From: Spirochaetes bacterium GWB1_60_80 | GTDB lineage: Bacteria > Spirochaetota > Spirochaetia > Treponematales > UBA12059 | NCBI GenBank assembly: GCA_001829185.1 | Contig: MIAR01000044.1 | Location: forward strand, 1 to 36,088 | Reading direction: 5' to 3' | Length of the DNA stretch: 36,088 bases | Shown here: positions 14,278 through 22,732 of the stretch, in pieces | Position numbering within the stretch: the stretch's first letter is position 1 | How the letters are laid out: every line of letters begins with the position of its first letter | Position numbers and translations under genes: made by a program | The notes under the pieces: generated by a model | The model's input: only the letters and a program-made list of their open reading frames with translations | The model's database searches: none | Told to the model about the DNA's origin: nothing

Positions 14278-16530
14278 TCAGAGGCCGAGCAGCAAGCGTA
14301 CCTTGGACAGTAGGCGCACGGCCACGGCGCGCCGCTCGCCAGACTTGCCCAGGGGAGCGTATTCCAGCGCCATGCCATCGCCGGCCTTGCCCAGGGCCAG
14401 CACCCGCCCCGTGCAGGTCAGGCGCTCGCCGTCGGGGCCGGTCCAGGACAGGTCCACCGGCAGCTTCTCCTGGCTGGCCCGTTCCAACAGCCGCAGCTTG
14501 CCTGGATAATCCATGGCGCCGGCCACCAGTTCGGAAAAGCCGTCCGCGGCCGGCAGTTGCTGGCGGTTGACGATGATCCGGCTGGCAATCCGCTCGGCCA
14601 GCACTTCCCGCACCGCCGCATCGTAGCCGCGCCCAGCCAATTCCGCCAGCAGGCTGTCCAGCCGGACCTGCACCGCCTGGTCGTTCCGGGCCAGGTCGGA
14701 GGGGGCGGCCGCAAAGGCCGGAAAGCCGGCGGCCAGCTCGCCTGTGAGGCTGGCATCCGCAGTGCCGCCAGCCTCAGCCAGGTTGGCGGCGCCGTCTACG
14801 GCCGGATTGCCAAAGATTTGCCGGGCCAGGCACAGATCATCGGCGCTGAGGCGCGAAAGGCCGCCGCGCGGCCGGCCGACCCCGCCATGCAATTGCCCGC
14901 GCACGTCGGTATGGATGCCCAGGCTGGACAGGTGCTTTTCGGCCTCCAGCAGGCTGTCGACATTTAGCAGGTAAACGCCAGGCGCCAGTTTTTCGCGGAC
15001 TAGCGTCTCGCCGGCCGGCGCGTGGTCGAGCAGCCCGGACAGATGTTCGTCCAGCACCACCACAAAGCCCTGACGCAAGCGTACCGCCGAGAATTCCCGA
15101 TACCAGGAGGCTAACGAAAAGCCGAGGCTCTGCGGCAAGTTTCGGCCGGCCAGCACCTGCCAGCGTTGGACATAGTCATCCAACCCATAACCGAAACCGA
15201 AGGCCGCCAGGGCGGCCGACTTGTCCAGCCGACCGGTCCAGACCAGTTCGACGCGCAGCGGATGGCACATCATGGCCACCCAGGCTTCGGCCTGGGCCGG
15301 CGCGCCGGGCAGGAGCTGAACTTCGTGTGAATTCTCGATAACAACGCTGCCCGCCGCAGCCGCCAGCGGATCGGCGCCGTCGCCGGGCGCGGCCGGCGCC
15401 GCCACGGCCTTGGCGCACTCGGCCAGCAGGTCCTCCAGCCAAACCGAAGCCTGCCAGCCGGACAAGCCGTACACCAGCAGGCCGGAGCGCTGCAAGGCGC
15501 TGACCACCAAGGCGGCCAGCTCGCCGAGACGGTCCGGCGGCAAGACCGGCGCCGAAGTCCCGTGATGGCCTTTTTGGGCATGGCCAGGCAGGCCGCTGGC
15601 CGGCGAGTTACCGAGTTGCCGCCGCAGGCAGACCAGGGCCAGACGCTGGCAATCGGCCTCGCTGAGGCCGTAGTGGCGGGGCCAGATCTGCAGCAGGCGG
15701 TGCAGCAGCCGAACGGTATCCACGGCGCTGGCTGGGAAGGCGGCCAGCGGCTCGCTGCCGGCCAATACGGCCAGCACCGTGTAGGCGCCAAAACAGCGGG
15801 CCAATTCCAGGAAAGCGGCCGGTTCGGGAACCACCACCGTCTCGTCGACCAAATGGAGGGCGCCGCACTGCTGCAAGGCAGACAGCCAGAACAGCAGTTC
15901 GTCGCGATCGGCGGCCAGTTCGGCGCCGCCCAGGTGGGTCAGGAAGGTTTCGGTTTTTTTGCCCGGCAGGCCGGCGCGCCGAAAGAACGGCCGAACGTGG
16001 GTGACGGCCGACATCAGCAGCAGGCAGCGCCGCCAGGGCGAGAGCCGCTGGCCGGCCAGGGCCGGCGCGCTCGGGTCGAAGGTTTTGGCCTGAGCAAAAA
16101 GATGGTCCGAACTCAAGCCGGCGACGATTTTTTCGTGCAGCACCGGATTGCAGAATACCAGCTGGCGGCCGTCGGGCAAGAGGCGGACGTGGATCAGCAA
16201 GCGTTCCTGCAGCTGCTCAAGGCTGGCCTGGGCTTGCCGCTCCGCCCAATGGCTGTCCGGGTCGGCCGCGCCGGCCGCCAGCAGGCCGGGCGGCAGGGGG
16301 CCGCCATAGTGTAGAATGGCTAGCAGTCGCAATTCGTGCCCGTACAGCGTGCCGATGATGGCTTCGCCATTCTCCGGCCGGCGCAGCCACGCCTCCAGGC
16401 TGGAGGCCAGTTGATGCTTGTTGAACGGCGTCTTGACCGGTCCCAAATAACGGCGGGCGGCCGCCAACAGCCGGTCGCCGGTATCGCCAATCAGCCAATC
16501 CCGCCAGGCTTTCAGTTCGTCTGCGCCCAT
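14278..16530 (-). CDS. Helicase_C_3 (XPB/Ssl2-like N-terminal) domain protein
   Basis: A 750-residue protein that commonly accompanies bacterial XPB helicases. The N-terminus (KAWRDWLIGDTGDRLL, NKHQLASSLEAWLRRPENGE) and winged-helix-like repeats follow the family. The C-terminal third contains an XPB N-terminal-like part (PPRGGL-type stretch and LSADDLCLARQIFG). It has no Walker motifs, so it is probably a DNA-binding or regulatory partner and not an ATPase. Its start lies 19 bp inside the helicase gene, a strong sign of translational coupling. The helicase and this protein are probably a repair or transcription-linked complex; the exact job is unknown. Long Ala/Gly-rich linkers near 370 and 600 look variable. 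Confidence 0.83.
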   Translation of the reverse strand: MGADELKAWRDWLIGDTGDRLLAAARRYLGPVKTPFNKHQLASSLEAWLRRPENGEAIIGTLYGHELRLLAILHYGGPLPPGLLAAGAADPDSHWAERQAQASLEQLQERLLIHVRLLPDGRQLVFCNPVLHEKIVAGLSSDHLFAQAKTFDPSAPALAGQRLSPWRRCLLLMSAVTHVRPFFRRAGLPGKKTETFLTHLGGAELAADRDELLFWLSALQQCGALHLVDETVVVPEPAAFLELARCFGAYTVLAVLAGSEPLAAFPASAVDTVRLLHRLLQIWPRHYGLSEADCQRLALVCLRRQLGNSPASGLPGHAQKGHHGTSAPVLPPDRLGELAALVVSALQRSGLLVYGLSGWQASVWLEDLLAECAKAVAAPAAPGDGADPLAAAAGSVVIENSHEVQLLPGAPAQAEAWVAMMCHPLRVELVWTGRLDKSAALAAFGFGYGLDDYVQRWQVLAGRNLPQSLGFSLASWYREFSAVRLRQGFVVVLDEHLSGLLDHAPAGETLVREKLAPGVYLLNVDSLLEAEKHLSSLGIHTDVRGQLHGGVGRPRGGLSRLSADDLCLARQIFGNPAVDGAANLAEAGGTADASLTGELAAGFPAFAAAPSDLARNDQAVQVRLDSLLAELAGRGYDAAVREVLAERIASRIIVNRQQLPAADGFSELVAGAMDYPGKLRLLERASQEKLPVDLSWTGPDGERLTCTGRVLALGKAGDGMALEYAPLGKSGERRAVAVRLLSKVRLLLGL

Positions 16531-18194
16531 TCGTCCGTCTCCCAGGCCTCGATGGTATAGCGGTAACCCTGCTCGGTCAGGAAGCGCCGCCGGTTGTCGG
16601 CGAAGTCTTCCTCCACGGTATAGCGCGATACCAGCGAATAGAAATATGAATTCTTTTCTTTAGGGCGCAGGATACGGCCCAGCCGCTGCGCTTCTTCCTG
16701 GCGCGAGCCAAAGGTGCCGGAAATCTGGATGGCCACCGAGGCATCCGGCAGGTCAATGGCGAAATTCGCCACCTTCGACACCACAATCACCTTGACCTCG
16801 CCCCTGCGGAAGGCCTCATAGATGCGCTCGCGCTCGGCATTGGGGGTAGCCCCGGTAATCAGCGGCGCGTGGAGCTCCTTGGCCAGCCGGGTAAGCTGTT
16901 GGATGAACTGACCGATGATCATCACCAGTTCGGTGCTGTGATTGTCCAGCAGTTCGTGGATGACCCGCGTCTTGACCAGGTTCTCGGCCGCGATGCGGTG
17001 CCGCTCGCGTTGGCTGGCGGCGGCGTAGCGCATCCGGTCGTGATCCAAGACCGGCACCCGGATCTCGCGGCAGAAGGCGGCGGCGATGAAGCCCTTGGCC
17101 TCGAGTTCCTTCCAAGGCACGTCGTAGCGCTTGGGGCCGATCAGGCTGAAGACATCCTCCTGCAGGCCGTCCTCGCGGATCAGGGTGGCGGTCAGCCCCA
17201 GGCGGCGAATGGCCTGGATTTCGGCCACCACCCGGAAAACCGGCGCCGGCAGCAGGTGAACCTCGTCGTAGATGATAAGCCCCCAGCGCTCGCGGCGGAA
17301 GAGGTCGAAATGCGGGAAGTCGGCGTGCTTGTCCGGACGCCAGGTCAGCACTTGGTAGGTGGCTACGGTGATCGGCCGGATCTGCTTGGCCGACCCGGTA
17401 TACTCGCCGATGTCTTCGGCCGGGATATCGGTCTTGTCGATCAGTTCGTCGATCCACTGATGCACCGCCGCCACATTAGTGGTGACGATCAGGGTCTTGG
17501 CGGCGATGCTGCGGGCGATGGCCATGCCGACGACGGTCTTGCCGGCGCCGCAAGGCATGACGACGACGCCATAGCCGGTGCCCGGCAGCTTGCGGCCGAT
17601 GAAGGCGTCCAGGGCGTCTTGCTGGTAAGGCCGCAGCCCAAAGGCTTGTCCGTTGTCGAGCTCGGTGCGCAGATTAAAATGGTAGGGGTCGCCGATCTGC
17701 AAGGGCGCCAAGTCCATGGCCGGCCAGCCTATCTTGATGAGTTCGCGCTTGACGGTTCCCCGGTCCACTAGCTGCAACTGGAAATGGTCGGCCTGGGCCG
17801 CCAAAAGGCCGCCCAGTTTGCGGCTGCCGCTAATCTCGGCCCGCACAAAGGGATCGTCGCAACGCAGCACTAGGCTGCCCTCGGTCTCGCCTGAATCGAT
17901 GGTGATGCGGCCGAAGCGGCCCATGGTAGCCTGGACCGACTGGGCCAGGGAAACCGGCAGCTCGTAGCGGCTATAGCGGCGCAGGGTTTCGACGACGGCC
18001 TCGGGCGTCAGGCCGGCGCTGGCGGCGTTCCAGAGCGACAAGGCATCCAGCCGATAGCTATGAAAATGCTCGGGGCTCTTTTCCAGGGTGGCGAAGGCCG
18101 ACAGAGCCGCCCGGGCTTCCTCGAAGGCCGGATCATGGGCGTCGAGCAGCAGGGACTGGTCGCTTTGGGCTATCAGCGGACGCGTATTTACCAT
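16512..18194 (-). CDS. XPB/ERCC3-type superfamily 2 DNA helicase
   Basis: A 560-residue ATP-dependent helicase. An N-terminal XPB-type region (about 1-190) precedes the motor domains. Motifs: Q-motif region LRPYQQDALDAF, Walker A MPCGAGKTVVG near 208, DEVH near 308, motif III LTATLIREDG, which contains the RED triplet typical of XPB, and motif VI QRLGRILRPK near 500. Bacterial XPB proteins unwind DNA in the 3'-5' direction; a role in excision repair is assumed from the eukaryotic homologue. The ATG is preceded by a -10 box only six bases away and no ribosome site, so the mRNA is probably leaderless. It heads the unit with the Helicase_C_3 protein and NYN nuclease. Confidence 0.93.
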   Translation of the reverse strand: MVNTRPLIAQSDQSLLLDAHDPAFEEARAALSAFATLEKSPEHFHSYRLDALSLWNAASAGLTPEAVVETLRRYSRYELPVSLAQSVQATMGRFGRITIDSGETEGSLVLRCDDPFVRAEISGSRKLGGLLAAQADHFQLQLVDRGTVKRELIKIGWPAMDLAPLQIGDPYHFNLRTELDNGQAFGLRPYQQDALDAFIGRKLPGTGYGVVVMPCGAGKTVVGMAIARSIAAKTLIVTTNVAAVHQWIDELIDKTDIPAEDIGEYTGSAKQIRPITVATYQVLTWRPDKHADFPHFDLFRRERWGLIIYDEVHLLPAPVFRVVAEIQAIRRLGLTATLIREDGLQEDVFSLIGPKRYDVPWKELEAKGFIAAAFCREIRVPVLDHDRMRYAAASQRERHRIAAENLVKTRVIHELLDNHSTELVMIIGQFIQQLTRLAKELHAPLITGATPNAERERIYEAFRRGEVKVIVVSKVANFAIDLPDASVAIQISGTFGSRQEEAQRLGRILRPKEKNSYFYSLVSRYTVEEDFADNRRRFLTEQGYRYTIEAWETDEWAQTN

Positions 18195-18200
18195 CGGTCA

Positions 18201-18230
18201 GTTATAGCACGAAGGCCGCTCTAGCCGCAA
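18201..18230 (-). promoter_or_regulatory. Leaderless-type promoter of the XPB helicase operon
   Basis: On the minus strand TTGCGG (18225-18230), an 18-bp spacer and TATAAC (18201-18206) end six bases before the ATG at 18194. Transcription would start at or beside the A of the ATG. Confidence 0.55.
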
Positions 18231-18274
18231 GCATAAGGTCCAAGGAGGGATCAGGTAATTCTTTCGCTCGAAAA

Positions 18275-18406
18275 ACAAAACTCCATTTTGTCATGATGCT
18301 CACTACCGAAACGGTTGACAAGAAGTAAAATTGATATTAAATTACCTATATACCGTTCACTCGATAGAACGAACCTCATTCGGCATCTGAAAATTTCAGG
18401 AATGCC
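18275..18406 (+). promoter_or_regulatory. Promoter with flanking palindromes upstream of the FMN-binding lipoprotein
   Basis: TTGACA (18315-18320, perfect), a 17-bp spacer and TAAATT (18338-18343) give a strong promoter in an unusually AT-rich stretch. Three inverted repeats surround it: ACAAAA-N5-TTTTGT (18275-18291), CGTTC-N8-GAACG (18354-18371) and CTGAAA-A-TTTCAG (18387-18399), the last extended by GGCAT and ATGCC to 18382-18406. They look like operators or leader hairpins. No specific regulator can be named. Confidence 0.6.
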
Positions 18407-18435
18407 ACGTCGCCACGTTCCTAATGGAGGAAAAC

Positions 18436-19323
18436 ATGCTCAAGAAACTGCTGCTCCTGCCCTTGGCCATCCTGCTCCTGGCTGGTTGCGCCAGGACCTT
18501 GGAAAGCGCTACCGCCACCAACTACTTCGTCGCCCATCAAGGCGGCTACATCGGCGAATCCACCGTCACCGTTGATAAAGACCAGAACGTCGCCGCCGCC
18601 AGCTTTGCCGAGTGGCAGGGTCCGGGCGGCTGGGCCGAGAACAACTCACCCGACGGTACAACCCTGGTCGACGGCGCCGTGGTGCGCGTGGCGGATCCCC
18701 TGGCCAATACCGGCCACAGCGATCCGGCCATCAAGGGCTACATGTTCTACATCTACAACGTCCAGAATGGCCTTGGCGTCTGGTCCCAGTTCACCCCCGG
18801 CGCCGAGGGCTTTGCCCGCCCCAGCCGCCAGTTCGAGCGTGACTTCGAAGGCCTGATGGGCAACCCGATCCGCGCCGCCGCCTACGTCGCCGCCGCCCGG
18901 GCCGATACCCTGGTTAACGTGACCATCGACGGCCTGACCGTCACCGTTGGCCGCCCGGCTTCCCAGACCGTGCACTATGGTCACATGAACAAGGCTGACC
19001 CGACTGCCACCTATATGCCGCTAAACGCCAATGCTATCGGCTACCGTTACAACTACCAGGCCACCATCGACTTCTTTATGGCCAATCCGGCCGCCAACTA
19101 CGCCGCCTTCACCATGGTCAAGGCCAAGATCGCCCTGACCGAAGACAAGGCCATTGACGCCAATGCCGACGTCGCCGCCTATACCGCCGCCGACGATAGC
19201 GTCTACATGGTAGCCGACGCTGTTTCCGGCGCTACCTATTCCGATTTCCCGCACTACGCCCTCGAGCTGCAGGCCGCCTACAAGATGGCCATCGCCGCCC
19301 AGTTGGTCGCTTTCCAGAAGTAA
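18436..19323 (+). CDS. FMN-binding-domain lipoprotein (PplA-like), probably covalently flavinylated
   Basis: The 295-residue protein starts after TGGAGG with a lipoprotein signal (LLLAGC, Cys near 18). Near the C-terminus it carries DAVSGAT (D261-T267), matching the D-x-x-S-G-A-T/S sequence where ApbE-type transferases attach FMN to threonine. A helix rich in Ala follows, as in FMN_bind domains. Only one such site is visible; Listeria PplA is recalled as having two. It would sit outside the cytoplasmic membrane and pass electrons from quinol to external acceptors. A strong terminator follows, so it may be made in excess over the downstream prenyltransferase, NDH-2 and polyprenyl synthase genes. 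No ApbE gene is present in the window. Confidence 0.75.
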   Translation: MLKKLLLLPLAILLLAGCARTLESATATNYFVAHQGGYIGESTVTVDKDQNVAAASFAEWQGPGGWAENNSPDGTTLVDGAVVRVADPLANTGHSDPAIKGYMFYIYNVQNGLGVWSQFTPGAEGFARPSRQFERDFEGLMGNPIRAAAYVAAARADTLVNVTIDGLTVTVGRPASQTVHYGHMNKADPTATYMPLNANAIGYRYNYQATIDFFMANPAANYAAFTMVKAKIALTEDKAIDANADVAAYTAADDSVYMVADAVSGATYSDFPHYALELQAAYKMAIAAQLVAFQK

Positions 19324-19358
19324 GACCGCGCCGCGCGGCACCTTCCGTAATTACCAGG

Positions 19359-19398
19359 CGGGTAGCCGGCACCCTGTGGTCCCGGCTACCCGTTTTTT
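19359..19398 (+). terminator. Rho-independent terminator after the FMN-binding lipoprotein
   Basis: CGGGTAGCCGG pairs perfectly with CCGGCTACCCG across a 12-nt loop and is followed by six Ts. It lies between the lipoprotein and the prenyltransferase gene and would reduce transcription of the downstream quinone and NDH-2 genes relative to the lipoprotein. Confidence 0.92.
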
Positions 19399-19468
19399 AA
19401 GCCGCCTCCGGGCGCAACCGGCCTTTGGGCCGGACAAACGTGCTGCGGCGCTGCCGAAAAGGATCGTG

Positions 19469-20416
19469 ATGAGTCTAAAAAGCTATCTGAAACTGGTCGA
19501 GATCCAGACCAAGGTCGCCAGCGTCATTCCCTTCCTGGCGGGCAGCCTGTACGCGCGCGGCCGCTTTGGCGCCATTGACTGGGTCAACGCCGGCCTGATG
19601 CTGGTGGCCCTGTTGGCTATCGATATGGCTACCACCGCCGGCAACAATTACATGGATTACAAACGGGCCTTTCAACGGCACGGCTTTGGCTACGAGGTGC
19701 ACAATGCCATCGTCCGTGACGGCATGTCCGAAGGTTTCGTCAAGCTGGTACTGATCCTGTTGCTGGCCGTGGCCACTGCTTTCGGCCTACTCCTGACCGC
19801 CCGGACCGACCTTTTGGTACTGGCGCTTGGCATCGGGGCTGGCCTGGTCGGCTTCCTCTATTCCTTCGGCCCGGTTCCCATCTCGCGCACCCCTTTCGGC
19901 GAACTGTTTTCCGGCGGCGTCATGGGCCTCCTCATTCCCTTCATCGCGGTCTACATTCAGGCTCCGGCCGGTTCCCTGCTGAGCTGGAACTGGACAGCGG
20001 CCAGTCTGCAACTGAACCTGAACTGGCCCGAACTACTGTACCTAGCCCTAGTCGACCTGCCCCTTTTCGGCGGCATCGCCAATATTATGTTGGCCAATAA
20101 CCTGTGCGACCAGGCTGAAGACCTGGCCAACCGGCGCTACACCCTGCCGCACTTCGTCGGCACCAAGGCTGGCTTGCTCCTATTCGCCGCCCTCTACGCC
20201 ATCGGCAGCCTGGCGGCGCTTAGCCTGGTGATCCTAGGCGTTTTCCCCTGGTGGTTCCTGGCCTTCGGCCTGACCATCGTCCCGGTAGCCGGCAACGTGC
20301 GGCGCTTTTTCGCCAAACAAAGCAAGGCCGAGACCTTCGCCCTGTCCGTCAAGAATTTCGTCCTGCAGGGCTTGGCCCTCTGCCTGCTACTGCTGGCCAG
20401 AGTCTTTATACAGTGA
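19469..20416 (+). CDS. menA: UbiA-family prenyltransferase (MenA/DmkA type)
   Basis: A membrane prenyltransferase of 315 residues that would join a polyprenyl chain to 1,4-dihydroxy-2-naphthoate, giving demethylmenaquinone. The two Asp-rich motifs are visible: NNYMDYKRA near 59 and NNLCDQAEDLANRR near 210. Eight or so hydrophobic helices are predicted (for example LVLILLLAVATAFGLLL and LALGIGAGLVGFLYSFG). The ATG at 19469 follows AAAAGGA and starts at the family N-terminus (KSYLKLVEIQTK). It lies between the FMN lipoprotein and NDH-2. No other menaquinone gene is in the window, and a different aromatic acceptor cannot be excluded. In Listeria the equivalent DmkA serves extracellular electron transfer. 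Confidence 0.85.
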   Translation: MSLKSYLKLVEIQTKVASVIPFLAGSLYARGRFGAIDWVNAGLMLVALLAIDMATTAGNNYMDYKRAFQRHGFGYEVHNAIVRDGMSEGFVKLVLILLLAVATAFGLLLTARTDLLVLALGIGAGLVGFLYSFGPVPISRTPFGELFSGGVMGLLIPFIAVYIQAPAGSLLSWNWTAASLQLNLNWPELLYLALVDLPLFGGIANIMLANNLCDQAEDLANRRYTLPHFVGTKAGLLLFAALYAIGSLAALSLVILGVFPWWFLAFGLTIVPVAGNVRRFFAKQSKAETFALSVKNFVLQGLALCLLLLARVFIQ

Positions 20417-20424
20417 ATCAACTG

Positions 20425-20469
20425 TCAGTCCGGGCAATCCCGGCCGGACTGGTTTAAGATACGGGTATC
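20425..20469 (+). other. Hairpin and 12-bp palindrome between menA-like and ndh genes
   Basis: CAGTCCGG (20425-20432) pairs with CCGGACTG (20444-20451) but lacks a T-run, so it is a weak terminator candidate. Just after it is the palindrome GATAC-GG-GTATC (20458-20469). The remaining bases up to 20559 show no clear promoter apart from the ribosome site AAGGAG. Confidence 0.45.
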
Positions 20470-20559
20470 GTTGGAACATCCTGAAAAGCCCCAGGCCAGG
20501 CCAGCACCGCGCAACCGGTGGCAGGGCAGTGTGGGCACCAAGAGCGCAAGGAGCTGAAC

Positions 20560-22656
20560 ATGAGCGACCAAACCAGAATTGTCATCCTCGGTGGCGGCTA
20601 CGCCGGCGTCGAGGCGGCCAAGAAACTGCACAAGCGCTACAAACGCCGCACCAATATTAACATCACGCTGATCGACCGAAATCCCTACCATACGCTGATG
20701 ACCGAGCTGCACGAGATCGCCGGCAGCCGCACCGAGCCGGAAGCCGTCCAGATCAGCTACAAACGCATCTTCGCCGGCACCAAGGTCAAGGTGATCATCG
20801 ACGAGATCGACGGCATCGACTTCCAGCAACGACGCCTCAAGTCAGGCATCGCGACCTACGACTACGATTACCTGGTGCTGGCCACTGGCGGCCATCCGGA
20901 ATTCTTCGGCGTGCCCGGCATCCAGCAGCATTCCTTTACGCTCTGGTCGCTGGAAGACGCCATCCGCATCCGCGAACACGTCGAGCTGATGTTCCGCGCC
21001 GCCGCCAAGGAGCCGAATCACGACAAGAAACGCAAGCAGCTGACCTTCGTGGTGGCCGGCGCCGGCTTTACCGGCATCGAGCTGATCGGCGAACTGATGG
21101 AGCGGGCCGACGTCCTCTGCCGCAAGTACCACATCGACCGCGCTGCGGTCAAGTTGATGGTGGTGGAAGCCCTGCCCCACATCCTGCCCATCCTGGCCGA
21201 GAAGCCGCGCGCGAAGGCCAAGAAGTACATGGAAAAACGCGGCGTGGAAATATTGACCAGCGCCCCCATCGTCAAAGGCGAAAAAGGCCGCTACATCCTC
21301 AAGGACAATCGAGTCATCGAAGCCGAAACCTTCGTCTGGACCTGCGGCGTGCAGGGTTCGGAATTCACCGCCAAGATCAACCTGACCAAAGGCCGGGTTT
21401 CCAACGACAAGTGCTCGGTGGCCACGCCCGAAGGCATCCACGGCATGGCGGCCTGCTACTTCGACGAGGAAGAAAAGAACATCGTCGGCGAACGCGGCCG
21501 CATCCTGGTCAACGAGAATATGCAATCGGTCGACCATCCCAACGTCTACCTGGCCGGCGACATGATCTGGTTCCTCAAAGACGAGAAGGTGATGCCGCAG
21601 ATCGTCGAAAACGCCCTGCAGAGCGCCGCTACCGCTGCCGCCAACATCGCCGCCCAGATTGACAAGATGGCCGCCAAGCCCTACCAGCCCAAGTTCCACG
21701 GCTTCATGATTTCAATTGGCAGTCGCTTTGCGGTGGCCTCGGTCATGAACATGAACCTGGCCGGCTTCTCGGCCATGGCCCTCAAGCACTTCGTCAACCT
21801 GCATTATCTGTGGGGCTTGGCCGGCTTCAACGCCTGCTGGGCCTACCTCTGGGAAGAGTTCCTCGACGTCAAGAATAAGCGCAGCCTAATCCACGGCCAC
21901 GGCGCCGCCCGGATCCCGGCCTTCTTCGCCCTGCCGGCCCGCTTGTGGCTGGGCCTGATCTGGGTCATGGAAGGCGTTAACAAGATCGGCGAAGGCTGGC
22001 TGAAGTTCGACAAATCGCGTTCCACCTGGATGTTCAGCCGCGGCGTCGTCCAGGCTGGCAGCCCGACGGCGGCCGTCAGCGCCGGCAACGTGGTGGTGAC
22101 CAGTGCCCAAACCGCGGCCGACGCCGCCACGGCGGCCACCGACGCCGGCTGGGAAACCGGCGCTGCCGCTGTCGAGGCCACCGGCGACACCCTCGTCGTG
22201 GTGGGCAACGCCGTCAGATCCAGCGCCCAGACCGTCCTCAAGAAAGTCTGGGACCTGGACAAGCCCATCCTGTCGCCCGATTCCGGCCTGGTCACCTGGT
22301 TCCGTACCACCTTCATGGATGGCATGGCCGCGCACCTCAACTTCGCCGCCTTCCAGGTAATGATCGTCTCGGTTGAGATCCTAATCGGCCTGGCCCTGAT
22401 GAGCGGCCTGCTGACCTTCCCGGCGGCCGGCCTGTCCATCATCATGTGCCTGGTCTTTACCCTGTCGGGTATGTTTACCTGGAACCAGCTGTGGTTCGTC
22501 TTCCTGGCCATCGTCATGATGGGCGGCGCCGGACACGCCTTGGGGCTGGATCACTACGCCCTCCCCTGGGTCAAGGACCGTTGGAACTCCAGCAAGCTAG
22601 CCCAGCGCAGCTACCTGTATTCAGGCGAGCCGCGGCTGCGCAAGAAAAAGCGTTAA
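20560..22656 (+). CDS. ndh: Type II NADH dehydrogenase fused to a DoxX-like membrane domain
   Basis: A 698-residue flavoprotein that would pass electrons from NADH to quinone without pumping protons. Residues 1-430 are the NDH-2 core: FAD-binding GGGYAGVEAAKKL at 10-22, NAD-binding VAGAGFTGIELIGEL near 163, and NVYLAGDMIW near 326. The usual C-terminal membrane helix is followed by a further membrane part starting at RIPAFFALPARLWLGLIWV near 450. That part has a DoxX-like pattern and several helices up to the C-terminus, interrupted by an Ala/Thr-rich soluble linker (about 497-552). Listeria EET Ndh2 also carries an additional C-terminal membrane domain. CAAGGAG precedes the ATG. The polyprenyl synthase gene follows directly. 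Confidence 0.9.
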   Translation: MSDQTRIVILGGGYAGVEAAKKLHKRYKRRTNINITLIDRNPYHTLMTELHEIAGSRTEPEAVQISYKRIFAGTKVKVIIDEIDGIDFQQRRLKSGIATYDYDYLVLATGGHPEFFGVPGIQQHSFTLWSLEDAIRIREHVELMFRAAAKEPNHDKKRKQLTFVVAGAGFTGIELIGELMERADVLCRKYHIDRAAVKLMVVEALPHILPILAEKPRAKAKKYMEKRGVEILTSAPIVKGEKGRYILKDNRVIEAETFVWTCGVQGSEFTAKINLTKGRVSNDKCSVATPEGIHGMAACYFDEEEKNIVGERGRILVNENMQSVDHPNVYLAGDMIWFLKDEKVMPQIVENALQSAATAAANIAAQIDKMAAKPYQPKFHGFMISIGSRFAVASVMNMNLAGFSAMALKHFVNLHYLWGLAGFNACWAYLWEEFLDVKNKRSLIHGHGAARIPAFFALPARLWLGLIWVMEGVNKIGEGWLKFDKSRSTWMFSRGVVQAGSPTAAVSAGNVVVTSAQTAADAATAATDAGWETGAAAVEATGDTLVVVGNAVRSSAQTVLKKVWDLDKPILSPDSGLVTWFRTTFMDGMAAHLNFAAFQVMIVSVEILIGLALMSGLLTFPAAGLSIIMCLVFTLSGMFTWNQLWFVFLAIVMMGGAGHALGLDHYALPWVKDRWNSSKLAQRSYLYSGEPRLRKKKR

Positions 22657-22732
22657 GGTAGTTGCCCTGAAAAAGCCAGAAAAAGCCGCCAGCCTTGACG
22701 CCATCTATAACCATGGCTGGGTCAAGGCCGAG

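Noticed and set aside
20470-20559. Riboswitch before ndh
   Set aside because: I looked for cobalamin and FMN boxes; the stretch with GTGGCAGGGCAGTG does not match either consensus well enough.
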